A stretch of 7,734 nt of DNA. It comes from Bacteroidota bacterium. Lineage in GTDB: Bacteria > Bacteroidota > Bacteroidia > Bacteroidales > VadinHA17. Of the stretch, positions 1-5,645 are shown in pieces (position 1 is the stretch's first letter; each line of letters begins with the position of its first letter). The position numbers and the translations under genes are program-made. The notes beneath the pieces are model-generated. The model worked only from the letters and a program-made list of their open reading frames with translations. It was not told where the DNA came from and did no database searches. The stretch is taken from NCBI GenBank assembly GCA_016868515.1, contig VGGM01000057.1:1-7734 (forward strand). Direction: 5' to 3'.

Positions 1-1
1 A

Positions 2-526
2 GGCAATCTGCTTGTGGCACTGCTTACAGCACTTATTCCGGTTGCTGTGATGTTTTACGAGTTTCCGTTCATGTTCAGTTATTACGAATCAAATTCAATT
101 GGTCACCCAGGTTACCGGGTGCTTTTTTTATGGACCGGAGGGTTTGCCCTTTTTGCCTTTATGACGACCCTGGCCAGGGAGATAATCAAAGACATTGAGG
201 ATTATGAGGGTGATATGGAGTTCGGCAGGAATACACTTCCGGTTATTCTCGGCATACGGAGTTCGAGGATTGTTGTGGCTTTATTGCTGGCTTCAATTAT
301 CGGGTCTCTCTATCTGGCATGGGTTTTTATCTTAAGTGACCTGCTTACCCTGATCTATATAAGTGTTGCCCTTGCAGTGCCGTTGTTGGTTGTATTATGC
401 ATGGTTGTTACAGGTAAATGCAAAAGAAGGTTTCATGATGCCAGCAGTCTTATGAAGTATACTATGCTTGCCGGATTGATATACACGGCGATTGTGAAAA
501 TCATTCTTAGCAAAGGGTTGTTCTGA
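2..526 (+). CDS. UbiA-family membrane prenyltransferase, 5'-truncated by the window edge
   Basis: About 174 C-terminal residues are visible in an open frame that runs off the left edge; the apparent GTG start at 14 is internal, because the upstream codons read GNLL, a conserved UbiA stretch. UbiA enzymes transfer a polyprenyl group from its diphosphate to an acceptor inside the membrane, using two Asp-rich motifs that hold Mg-diphosphate. The second motif is present as DIEDYEGD (visible residues 64-71, DxxDxxxD), followed by the typical GRNTLPVILG. Hydrophobic stretches flank it, consistent with several membrane helices and a final helix near the C-terminus. The first Asp motif lies outside the window. 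The stop is 1 nt before the ATG of maf, so the two are likely one operon. Bacteroidota relatives are often named geranylgeranylglycerol-phosphate geranylgeranyltransferase, but the acceptor (lipid, quinone precursor or other) cannot be read from this part. The family is confident, the substrate is not. Confidence 0.88.
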   Translation, partial: GNLLVALLTALIPVAVMFYEFPFMFSYYESNSIGHPGYRVLFLWTGGFALFAFMTTLAREIIKDIEDYEGDMEFGRNTLPVILGIRSSRIVVALLLASIIGSLYLAWVFILSDLLTLIYISVALAVPLLVVLCMVVTGKCKRRFHDASSLMKYTMLAGLIYTAIVKIILSKGLF

Positions 527-527
527 T

Positions 528-1115
528 ATGCTGGCGGATAGAATCAGGGGATACAGGATTATTCTTGGATCGGCATCACCAAGGAGGCGTGAACTGCTGG
601 CCGGGCTGGGCCTCACCTTCGATGTGGCGGTTCCGGCTATCAATGAGGAGGTTCCGTCATGGGTTGAGCCGCGAGAGGCGGCATCATGGCTGGCGAGAGC
701 GAAAGCCGACAGCCTTCGGGAAGGTCTTGGTTCCCGGCAAATACTGATTACAGCCGATACCATTGTGCTTTGCAGTGATCGTATACTGCCAAAGCCTGGC
801 AACAGGGATGAGGCGGTTGAATTCCTCAGGTTCCTCTCGGGCAAGGTTCATTCAGTAATAACCGGAGTTTGTATAACAACCGGTTCCAGTCAGGTTGCAT
901 TCTCGTCGGAGACCCTGGTGAAATTCTGCCAGATTGATGACGAAGAGATTGACTATTATGCAGATAACTATCATCCTTACGACAAGGCGGGGGCATATGG
1001 TATACAGGAGTGGATTGGGTTTGTGGCTACCGAAAGAATTGAAGGCTCATACTTTAATGTAATGGGACTGCCCGTAAACCGGCTTTACAGGGAGTTAAAG
1101 AAGCTATTTAAATAA
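528..1115 (+). CDS. maf: Maf-family nucleoside triphosphate pyrophosphatase (dTTP/UTP type)
   Basis: A complete 195-aa protein, the usual length for Maf. Maf proteins hydrolyse non-canonical or selected NTPs to NMP and pyrophosphate in the cytoplasm, a house-cleaning role, and were first described as septum-formation inhibitors. Visible motifs in order are GSASPRR (14-20), the Glu pair E40-E41, K59, ADTIV (76-80), LPKP (87-90), DKAGAYGIQ (152-160) and GSYFNVMGLP (173-182). The DKAGAYGIQ form, ending in Gln160, matches the YhdE-type subgroup that prefers dTTP and UTP, rather than the YceF type; that assignment rests on family knowledge. The ATG at 528 begins 1 nt after the stop of the prenyltransferase gene, so translational coupling is likely. 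No terminator is seen after the TAA at 1113-1115, so transcripts probably continue into the S46 relic. Confidence 0.95.
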   Translation: MLADRIRGYRIILGSASPRRRELLAGLGLTFDVAVPAINEEVPSWVEPREAASWLARAKADSLREGLGSRQILITADTIVLCSDRILPKPGNRDEAVEFLRFLSGKVHSVITGVCITTGSSQVAFSSETLVKFCQIDDEEIDYYADNYHPYDKAGAYGIQEWIGFVATERIEGSYFNVMGLPVNRLYRELKKLFK

Positions 1116-1137
1116 CTAAAATATTAATATCATCTGA

Positions 1138-1582
1138 ATCAGGTTATTAACGCTGCTTGTTTTTGCCGGACTGATATCAGGCTCGGTTGTCAGAGCCGAT
1201 GAGGGTATGTGGATACCCATCCTGATTGAGAAGTACAACATCAGGCTTATGCAGGAGAAGGGCTTTAAGCTTACAGCTGAGGAGATATACAGTGTTAACC
1301 GGGCCGGCATGAAAGATGGCATTGTAATCTTCGGCGGGGGCTGCACGGGTGAAGTTATTTCAGGCGAGGGGTTATGATTCACGCGATGCAGTAAATAATA
1401 AGCACTACACCACACTGAAGGGTATTATGGAAAAGGATAACCCTGAGGTTTATGACTACGATGTTCCGCAGCGCCTCCACGACCTTTATGCGAGCCGCGA
1501 TATCAGGTATGCCCTGTTTATTATTGACAAGTTTGCAGGCGCAGGATACCTGCTCAATGAGATGGTAATTATTGACAAGTAA
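1138..1582 (+). pseudogene. Decayed S46-family dipeptidyl-peptidase (DPP7/DPP11-like) with two internal deletions
   Basis: S46 peptidases are about 700-aa exported serine dipeptidyl-peptidases used by Bacteroidota to digest peptides in the periplasm. Here 1138-1374 (frame 1) encodes a hydrophobic signal-peptide-like stretch, ADEGMWIPILIEKYN and FGGGCTGEVISGEGL, then hits TGA at 1375. In intact proteins the next residues are the TNHHCGY region carrying the catalytic His. From about 1368 the other frame resumes with GYDSRDAVNNKHYTTLKG, VPQRLHDLYASRD, then directly DIRYALFIIDKFAGAGYLLNEM and a TAA at 1580-1582; these are C-terminal S46 segments. So about 500 residues are lost at the first junction, with a frame change. 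Roughly 60 more are lost, in frame, at the second junction (about 1500), where the GNSGSP serine motif should lie. No ATG, GTG or TTG precedes the signal peptide in frame: TGA at 1135 is followed by ATC. The product cannot be an active peptidase. Family recall is from memory, and deletion sizes are estimates. Confidence 0.88.
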
Positions 1583-1604
1583 CAGTTCCTTAATCAGCAA
1601 GTAT

Positions 1605-1641
1605 AAAACCGGAGCCGGCTTTGACCACGCTCCGGTTTTTT
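1605..1641. terminator. Strong rho-independent terminator, probably bidirectional
   Basis: An 11-bp perfect stem (AAAACCGGAGC at 1605-1615 with GCTCCGGTTTT at 1629-1639) encloses a 13-nt loop and runs into a T-tract at 1636-1641, followed by CTG and six more T. Read on the minus strand, the same hairpin ends in TTTT. It lies between the end of the rightward S46 relic (1582) and the end of the leftward Fe-S gene (1659), so it can serve both converging transcripts. Confidence 0.88.
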
Positions 1642-1658
1642 CTGTTTTTTCGCAATTA

Positions 1659-2603
1659 TTATACCCACTCTTCCCTTACAGGTGCACCATTAATACCGAT
1701 TACTATCGATTTGACTGGCACCTTGCGGTTTGCGTTGTCGGTGGCCGATTTTACCATTCTCAGCAATCCGCTGCAACAAGGGACCTCCATAGTCATAACC
1801 GTGACGGTATTTACATTTGCGTCATCAATAAGCGACTTTATTTTGCTGACATAAATCTCCATATTACTGTCAAGTTTCGGACAGGCAATGGCTACAGTCT
1901 TGTTTTTCAGATATTTGCCATGAAAATTACCGGCAGCAAAAGCAACACAGTCGGCAGCAATTACCACGTCTGAACCCTGAAAATAGCCTGCAGCCGGATT
2001 AATGAGGTGCATCTGTACAGGCCATTGCCTGAGTTCTGAGGGTGCATCAGCCGATGCAACACCGCCTGCAGGTGAAATATTATCCCTCTCAATTGTCATT
2101 GATCTGGAACCGGGGCAACCTCCCTGGGAGTGGGAGTGGGAGTGGGATTGAGAGTGAGAATGGGAGTGGGAGTGAGATTGTGAGGGCTGTGGTTTCGTGG
2201 TGGCTCCTCCCGGTTTGTGATTGTGGACTGATTCCATTACCTCGTCGACATTGAAGTCGGCCATACCCCTGTGTTCGAGCATATATTCAACACCCTCGCT
2301 GAGGTAACCGAATTCGTTGTGGTCCTTAAGATGTTTCAGATGGGCGATTACAGTATTCCTGCCTTTGGTCAGCATCTCCTTCATAACGGCTTTTTCGTTA
2401 TAGGGTTCCGCTTCACGGGTTTCCATTGTTATTGCACCTTCCGGACAGTGGCCAATGCATGCTCCAAGACCGTCGCACATGAGGTCACTTATAAGCCGGG
2501 CCTTACCGTCAACAATCTGCAGAGCCCCTTCATGACAATTTGGAATGCATAGAGCGCATCCGTTGCATTTATCTTCATCGATTCTGATTATTTCCCTTTT
2601 CAT
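1659..2603 (-). CDS. Ferredoxin-like dicluster Fe-S protein with His/Ser-rich linker and Cys-containing C-terminal domain
   Basis: A 314-aa protein with no signal peptide, expected in the cytoplasm. Residues 5-60 form a two-cluster ferredoxin fold: C13, C16, C19, C23 in the first motif, and C43, C49, C53 in the second. Leu46 (CDGLGAC) stands where a usual second motif has Cys, so one cluster has an incomplete ligand set and could be [3Fe-4S]. Residues 141-160 are an almost perfect Ser-His/Ser-Gln alternation with seven His, followed by GGCPGSRSM. The C-terminal domain (about 190-310) has QWPVQMHLINP, AADCVAF (C219), ACPKLD (C241) and EVPCCSGL (C276, C277), which look like additional metal or cluster ligands. 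This architecture recurs in anaerobes as a 4Fe-4S binding protein of unknown biochemical role; I know of no assigned reaction. It is divergent from a Crp/Fnr regulator with a palindrome in between, suggesting redox or nitrosative-stress control. An electron-transfer or sensing role is inference. Confidence 0.88.
   Translation of the reverse strand: MKREIIRIDEDKCNGCALCIPNCHEGALQIVDGKARLISDLMCDGLGACIGHCPEGAITMETREAEPYNEKAVMKEMLTKGRNTVIAHLKHLKDHNEFGYLSEGVEYMLEHRGMADFNVDEVMESVHNHKPGGATTKPQPSQSHSHSHSHSQSHSHSHSQGGCPGSRSMTIERDNISPAGGVASADAPSELRQWPVQMHLINPAAGYFQGSDVVIAADCVAFAAGNFHGKYLKNKTVAIACPKLDSNMEIYVSKIKSLIDDANVNTVTVMTMEVPCCSGLLRMVKSATDNANRKVPVKSIVIGINGAPVREEWV
2124..2183 (-). repeat. Ten-unit degenerate hexanucleotide repeat coding for Ser-His/Ser-Gln dipeptides
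   Basis: Sixty bases made of ten 6-nt units; on the plus strand the consensus is TGGGAG with TGAGAG, TGAGAA and TGGGAT-type variants. On the coding strand it encodes residues 141-160 of the Fe-S protein, seven Ser-His and three Ser-Gln units. The tract is strictly purine/T-rich on one strand and in frame, so unit gain or loss would alter linker length without breaking the gene. Confidence 0.9.
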
Positions 2604-2626
2604 GTTTTTTGTTTTAGATTATGGTA

Positions 2627-2634
2627 CAAATTTG
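2627..2634 (-). promoter_or_regulatory. Possible -7 element for the Fe-S gene
   Basis: On the minus strand CAAATTTG matches the Bacteroidota -7 consensus TAnnTTTG at five of six fixed positions. A start site about 6 nt downstream (near 2621) would place the centre of the 2656-2671 palindrome close to -41.5, the usual spot for a Crp-type activator that contacts polymerase. The sequence is itself palindromic, so it has no inherent direction. This is weak evidence, offered as a testable placement. Confidence 0.3.
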
Positions 2635-2655
2635 GATTAAGTCTAAATAAGAAGA

Positions 2656-2671
2656 TGTAACATATGTTACA
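2656..2671. promoter_or_regulatory. Perfect 16-bp palindrome, candidate Crp/Fnr-family operator
   Basis: TGTAACATATGTTACA is a perfect inverted repeat with no mismatch. Size and symmetry match sites of Crp/Fnr dimers, and the GTAAC/GTTAC half-sites resemble those I recall for HcpR-type regulators outside Proteobacteria. It lies in the only spacer between the Fe-S gene and the regulator gene: 52 bp upstream of the Fe-S ATG and 36 bp upstream of the regulator's preferred ATG. The likely binder is the adjacent regulator, controlling both genes. Confidence 0.75.
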
Positions 2672-2685
2672 ATAGTGAGTTTTTT

Positions 2686-2693
2686 TAATTTTG
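2686..2693 (+). promoter_or_regulatory. Possible -7 element for the Crp/Fnr regulator gene
   Basis: TAATTTTG is an exact match to the Bacteroidota -7 consensus TAnnTTTG. Nineteen bases upstream is TATG (2663-2666), a 3-of-4 match to the -33 TTTG, lying inside the palindrome. If used, transcription would start just before the ATG at 2708 and the palindrome would cover the -33 region. The surroundings are very A/T-rich, so a chance match is possible. Confidence 0.35.
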
Positions 2694-2707
2694 AAAAAAA
2701 AAGTGAA

Positions 2708-3391
2708 ATGGATTTTGACTTTTTATCGCGGTCTCCGGTTTTTCGTGGACTGAGTGCCGGTGAGACTGAATCGGTACTGGGGGGGGTGAGGTACAGGACC
2801 AGAAGTTATCTTCCCGGCTCGGTGATTGCCTTAAGTGGTGATGAGGTAACATCATTGCAGATCGTTGCAAAAGGACTGGTTAAGGGTGAAATGGTTGACT
2901 ATTCAGGCCGGGTACTGAAGATAGAGGATATTGCTGCACCAAGGGCGCTGGCTCCGGCATTCCTTTTCGGTTCCGACAACAGGTATCCGGTAAATGTCAC
3001 TGCAGTAACTGAATCGATTCTGCTGATAATCGGGAAGAGGGATTTCGTAAGCCTTTTATGCTGCAATGAGACGATACTGACGAATTACCTTGACATGATT
3101 TCGAGCAGGTCACAGTTTCTGTCGGAGAGGATAAGGTTTATTACGTTCAGAACCATTAAGGGCAAACTTGCCAACTACCTTCTGGAGCATACCACTGTTG
3201 AGAATCCTTATATCAGGCTTAACCTTACCCAGCAGGAGTTATCCGACTTTTTTGGTGTGGCCAGGCCGTCACTTGCCAGGGCTATAAGGGAGATGGAGGA
3301 GGGAGGCGTTATTGAGTCGTCGGGAAAGGAGTTCAGGGTTACTGACAGGCCCACGCTGCTTTCGGTTGCAGCAGGATTGGCTGACGTTTAG
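2708..3391 (+). CDS. Crp/Fnr-family transcriptional regulator (HcpR-like)
   Basis: A 227-aa DNA-binding regulator from the ATG at 2708. A GTG at 2675 would add 11 residues, but it sits 3 nt after the palindrome, and the ATG start gives the usual beginning MDFDFLSRSPVFRGLS. Residues 10-115 form the cyclic-nucleotide-binding-like beta-barrel, 120-150 the dimer helix, and 173-202 the winged-helix HTH with recognition segment GVARPSLARAIREME. The Cys pattern of Fnr is absent (only C118 and C119, inside the protein), so it is not an Fnr-type oxygen sensor. The usual cAMP-contact Arg/Ser residues are not evident either. LAPAFLFGSDNRYPVNVTA resembles HcpR-type members, some of which respond to nitric oxide through heme. 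It is divergent from the Fe-S gene with an intervening palindrome, so autoregulation plus control of that gene is likely. The family is confident; the ligand is inferred. Confidence 0.9.
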   Translation: MDFDFLSRSPVFRGLSAGETESVLGGVRYRTRSYLPGSVIALSGDEVTSLQIVAKGLVKGEMVDYSGRVLKIEDIAAPRALAPAFLFGSDNRYPVNVTAVTESILLIIGKRDFVSLLCCNETILTNYLDMISSRSQFLSERIRFITFRTIKGKLANYLLEHTTVENPYIRLNLTQQELSDFFGVARPSLARAIREMEEGGVIESSGKEFRVTDRPTLLSVAAGLADV

Positions 3392-3467
3392 CATGGTGCC
3401 ATGACTCAAAATGCAATATGTTAATTACCAGGTATTAATATCTTTCTGTTTACTATTTTTTCCGATA

Positions 3468-5534
3468 TCACGGGTTTGCCGGCAGGGTAACCGTAATGCA
3501 GGTGCCTTCGCCTGGTTTGCTTTCGAGGGAGAGAGTTCCCCTGTTTACCTTCACCAGTTCATTGCAAAGTTTTAATCCGAAACCGGTACCCTTCTCATTT
3601 TCGGTTCCGGGAGTACTTTCCAGGCTGGCGGAGACGAGAATGGCCTCCTGGCGGTCGGGCGGAATGCCAACACCATTGTCACATATTCTAAGAGAGAGTT
3701 CGTGAACCGGTTTTGTCTTCTCCCTTAAAAGGATGCTGATCCTGCCCCCGCGGCCGGTAAATTTAACAGCGTTGGAGAGAAGGTTCCTTATAATAATATC
3801 CACCAGGTCCTTATCGGCCCAGGCCCTGGTTCCACCGATTTGTGTAAAATTAACTGAGATGCCTTTTCTGTCGGCAGAGTCTTTATAGATACTCATATTT
3901 GTAAGAATAATTGAAGAGATATCGTGCATTTCGGGAGCATACCTGATTTTATCTTCCTGTCCTCTTCCCCAAACGAGCATATTCTCGAGAAGGTTGATTA
4001 CCATTTGCGAGTAGTTAATGCATGACCCAGCGAGGGTCTCGTACTTTTCGCGGTATTCCTCTTCCTTCAGCAGATTAAGTATGTACTGGATGTTTACAAC
4101 TGGGCTTCTCAGATCGTGTGCTATTACAGAGAATACCTTGTTTTTCAGGTTAATGGTTTCGGTCAGGTTCTGGTTCTGGGTTTCTATCTGCCTGCTGTAT
4201 TCTTCGGCAATGGTTTTAGCCTGGGTTAGTTCCTTTGTCCGTTCGGTTACAATAGCCTCAAGATCGCGGTTGAGTTGTTCGAGACTGTTTTGCAGGCGTT
4301 CCTTTTCCCTGAACGACTTTACCCACCGGAAAATAAGAAGTCCGGACTGAATGAAGATGAACACCATAATAGCGTCTGACATCACATACTCTCCATGCCC
4401 TGATATGTTCGACATTGCGAGTATTATATCATGAACCGCGGCATAAATCACCACCGTAAATCCGGCAAGGTAAACCCAGTCGATTAGTACTTTGTCTTTA
4501 ATGATTTTTGACACGCTGGCTGAGACTGTGTTTATGATAAACAGAACTACGAGTATGTAGACAGGGATGGTTAAAAAGGAAAAAGTCCTGACCGGAAGCA
4601 ACAGAGTAGCAGCCGCCATGATTGTGAACAGGATTGGCGTAAGAACTGCAAAAAACCTGTTATAGGCTCCTTTGTAAATTGAATAGATAAAGAGGTACCC
4701 TCCAGCCACCAGGGTGTAAAGGCTGAGATATTCCATTCTGATGATCCATGACCAGTCGGGATTCATAAACAGGTAAATCAGGTACTGGTTTGTGAAGAGA
4801 GGACGCAGGGCCAGACCCAGCAAGACAATGGCAAAAAAGAGGGAGGTATTGTCCTTCCGGTACAGCAAGTAGAAGAAAATGAAGAACAGGCAGAATGCAG
4901 CCAGAATACTAACATTTGACCATGCACGGCCATATCTGAGGGCCGCATCATGTTGGACCTGGACGAAGGAACCGAATTCCACGGGAAGCCAGAAACCTCC
5001 TCTGCGATGGTGAAAGTTGGAAACATTGAAAAGAATTTCAACTGTGTTACCCGATGGGATAAACCTGTAGATTCTGGGTTTGTATTCGGGTACGGAGGCG
5101 GATTCTGAGGTTCCGCTAATACCGTTACTACCCGTGAAGACACCGTTAATATACAGGTCATATGAGGAGTCAAATACCTTTACGTCAAGGCCAAGCGGAG
5201 TTTTGTTGTTTTCGGGCAGGAGAATAAGAAGTCTGTATGTGGCATATCCCTCTCCTTCGGGGTTAATGCCTTCAATTCCGGCATCGGTCCAGTACGACGG
5301 GACTTTTATATATCCATCGGGAACGGGCTGGTTCCCGTCCCTGAAATTGTATGGCCGGTATAGCTGTTTCCAATAGAATTCCCATGTTCCGTTAAGCTTG
5401 ATTGAAAAATGCTCATCGATGACGGTATTTCTCAGATCGAGAACCCCGTTAACCGGATGCGGGTAGCCGGAACCTTTGGCTGGTTGTAATCCGGTTAAGT
5501 TAAACAGAAGGAGGAAGACTATAAACCTTGTCAT
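3468..5534 (-). CDS. Membrane sensor histidine kinase with N-terminal jelly-roll ectodomain and 7TM-type region
   Basis: A 688-aa protein. Residues 1-22 are a signal peptide. About 30-195 is an exported beta-rich domain with LNGTWEFYWKQLY, VPSYWTD and YATYRLL, like the carbohydrate-binding-type ectodomains of 7TMR-DISM proteins. About 205-404 holds roughly seven hydrophobic helices (7TMR-DISM-like). About 404-465 is a charged coiled coil, ERLQNSLEQLNRDLEAIVTE. The HisKA domain has IAHDLRSPV with phospho-acceptor H473. The ATPase domain has the N box NLLSNAVKF (N588), G1 box DNGVGIP (619-625) and G2 box GTGFGLKL (649-656). All catalytic boxes are intact. There is no fused receiver and no response regulator within the window, so the partner is elsewhere. 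The family is expected to sense an extracellular ligand or envelope state and autophosphorylate at H473; the signal is unknown. The ATG at 5534 is chosen because it gives an immediate signal peptide. Confidence 0.92.
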   Translation of the reverse strand: MTRFIVFLLLFNLTGLQPAKGSGYPHPVNGVLDLRNTVIDEHFSIKLNGTWEFYWKQLYRPYNFRDGNQPVPDGYIKVPSYWTDAGIEGINPEGEGYATYRLLILLPENNKTPLGLDVKVFDSSYDLYINGVFTGSNGISGTSESASVPEYKPRIYRFIPSGNTVEILFNVSNFHHRRGGFWLPVEFGSFVQVQHDAALRYGRAWSNVSILAAFCLFFIFFYLLYRKDNTSLFFAIVLLGLALRPLFTNQYLIYLFMNPDWSWIIRMEYLSLYTLVAGGYLFIYSIYKGAYNRFFAVLTPILFTIMAAATLLLPVRTFSFLTIPVYILVVLFIINTVSASVSKIIKDKVLIDWVYLAGFTVVIYAAVHDIILAMSNISGHGEYVMSDAIMVFIFIQSGLLIFRWVKSFREKERLQNSLEQLNRDLEAIVTERTKELTQAKTIAEEYSRQIETQNQNLTETINLKNKVFSVIAHDLRSPVVNIQYILNLLKEEEYREKYETLAGSCINYSQMVINLLENMLVWGRGQEDKIRYAPEMHDISSIILTNMSIYKDSADRKGISVNFTQIGGTRAWADKDLVDIIIRNLLSNAVKFTGRGGRISILLREKTKPVHELSLRICDNGVGIPPDRQEAILVSASLESTPGTENEKGTGFGLKLCNELVKVNRGTLSLESKPGEGTCITVTLPANP

Positions 5535-5586
5535 TCGGATAGAGGGATTATTTTTCTGAAAAATAGCTAAAAACCCGATATAATGA

Positions 5587-5624
5587 AACTCCCGGATCCC
5601 ACTTATATTAGAGATCCGGGAGTT
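5587..5624 (-). terminator. 12-bp perfect hairpin after the M3 peptidase gene
   Basis: AACTCCCGGATC (5587-5598) pairs perfectly with GATCCGGGAGTT (5613-5624) around a 14-nt loop. It begins 21 bp beyond the peptidase stop in the direction of transcription. The minus-strand tail reads TTTCATTATAT, a broken T-run, so it may act as a weak intrinsic terminator or as a 3'-end stabiliser. It lies about 52 bp upstream of the kinase start, so the kinase probably has its own promoter. Confidence 0.7.
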
Positions 5625-5645
5625 ATTTCCTGATGACTGACAGAA

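Noticed and set aside
395..844. 149-aa minus-strand frame over ubiA/maf
   Set aside because: Antisense shadow of two well-supported genes; no recognisable protein features.
1349..1582. 77-aa open frame beginning GTG at 1349 as an independent small gene
   Set aside because: Its sequence is the conserved C-terminus of S46 peptidases from residue 9 on; the first residues are an out-of-frame reading of the N-terminal piece. It is part of the pseudogene.
1572..1973. Plus-strand frames over the terminator and the end of the Fe-S gene
   Set aside because: They run through a strong terminator hairpin and lie antisense to conserved Fe-S protein motifs.
2124..2183. Short tandem repeats as a possible CRISPR array
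   Set aside because: Units are 6 nt with no spacers and lie in frame inside a coding region.
2042..2254. Plus-strand frame with a Gly-Ser repeat (GSGSGSG...)
   Set aside because: It is the antisense reading of the Ser-His repeat in the Fe-S gene; there are no other domain features and the minus-strand protein is clearly real.
3392..3405. CATGG-TG-CCATG inverted repeat just after the regulator stop
   Set aside because: A 5-bp stem with a 2-nt loop and no T-tract; it is expected by chance.
3417..3440. A/T-rich imperfect inverted repeat (TTAATTACC / GGTATTAA) between the converging regulator and kinase genes, as a terminator
   Set aside because: The arms need a bulge, the loop would be a single base, and the stem has little G/C; the T-rich tail begins about 10 nt later. 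It is too weak to call.
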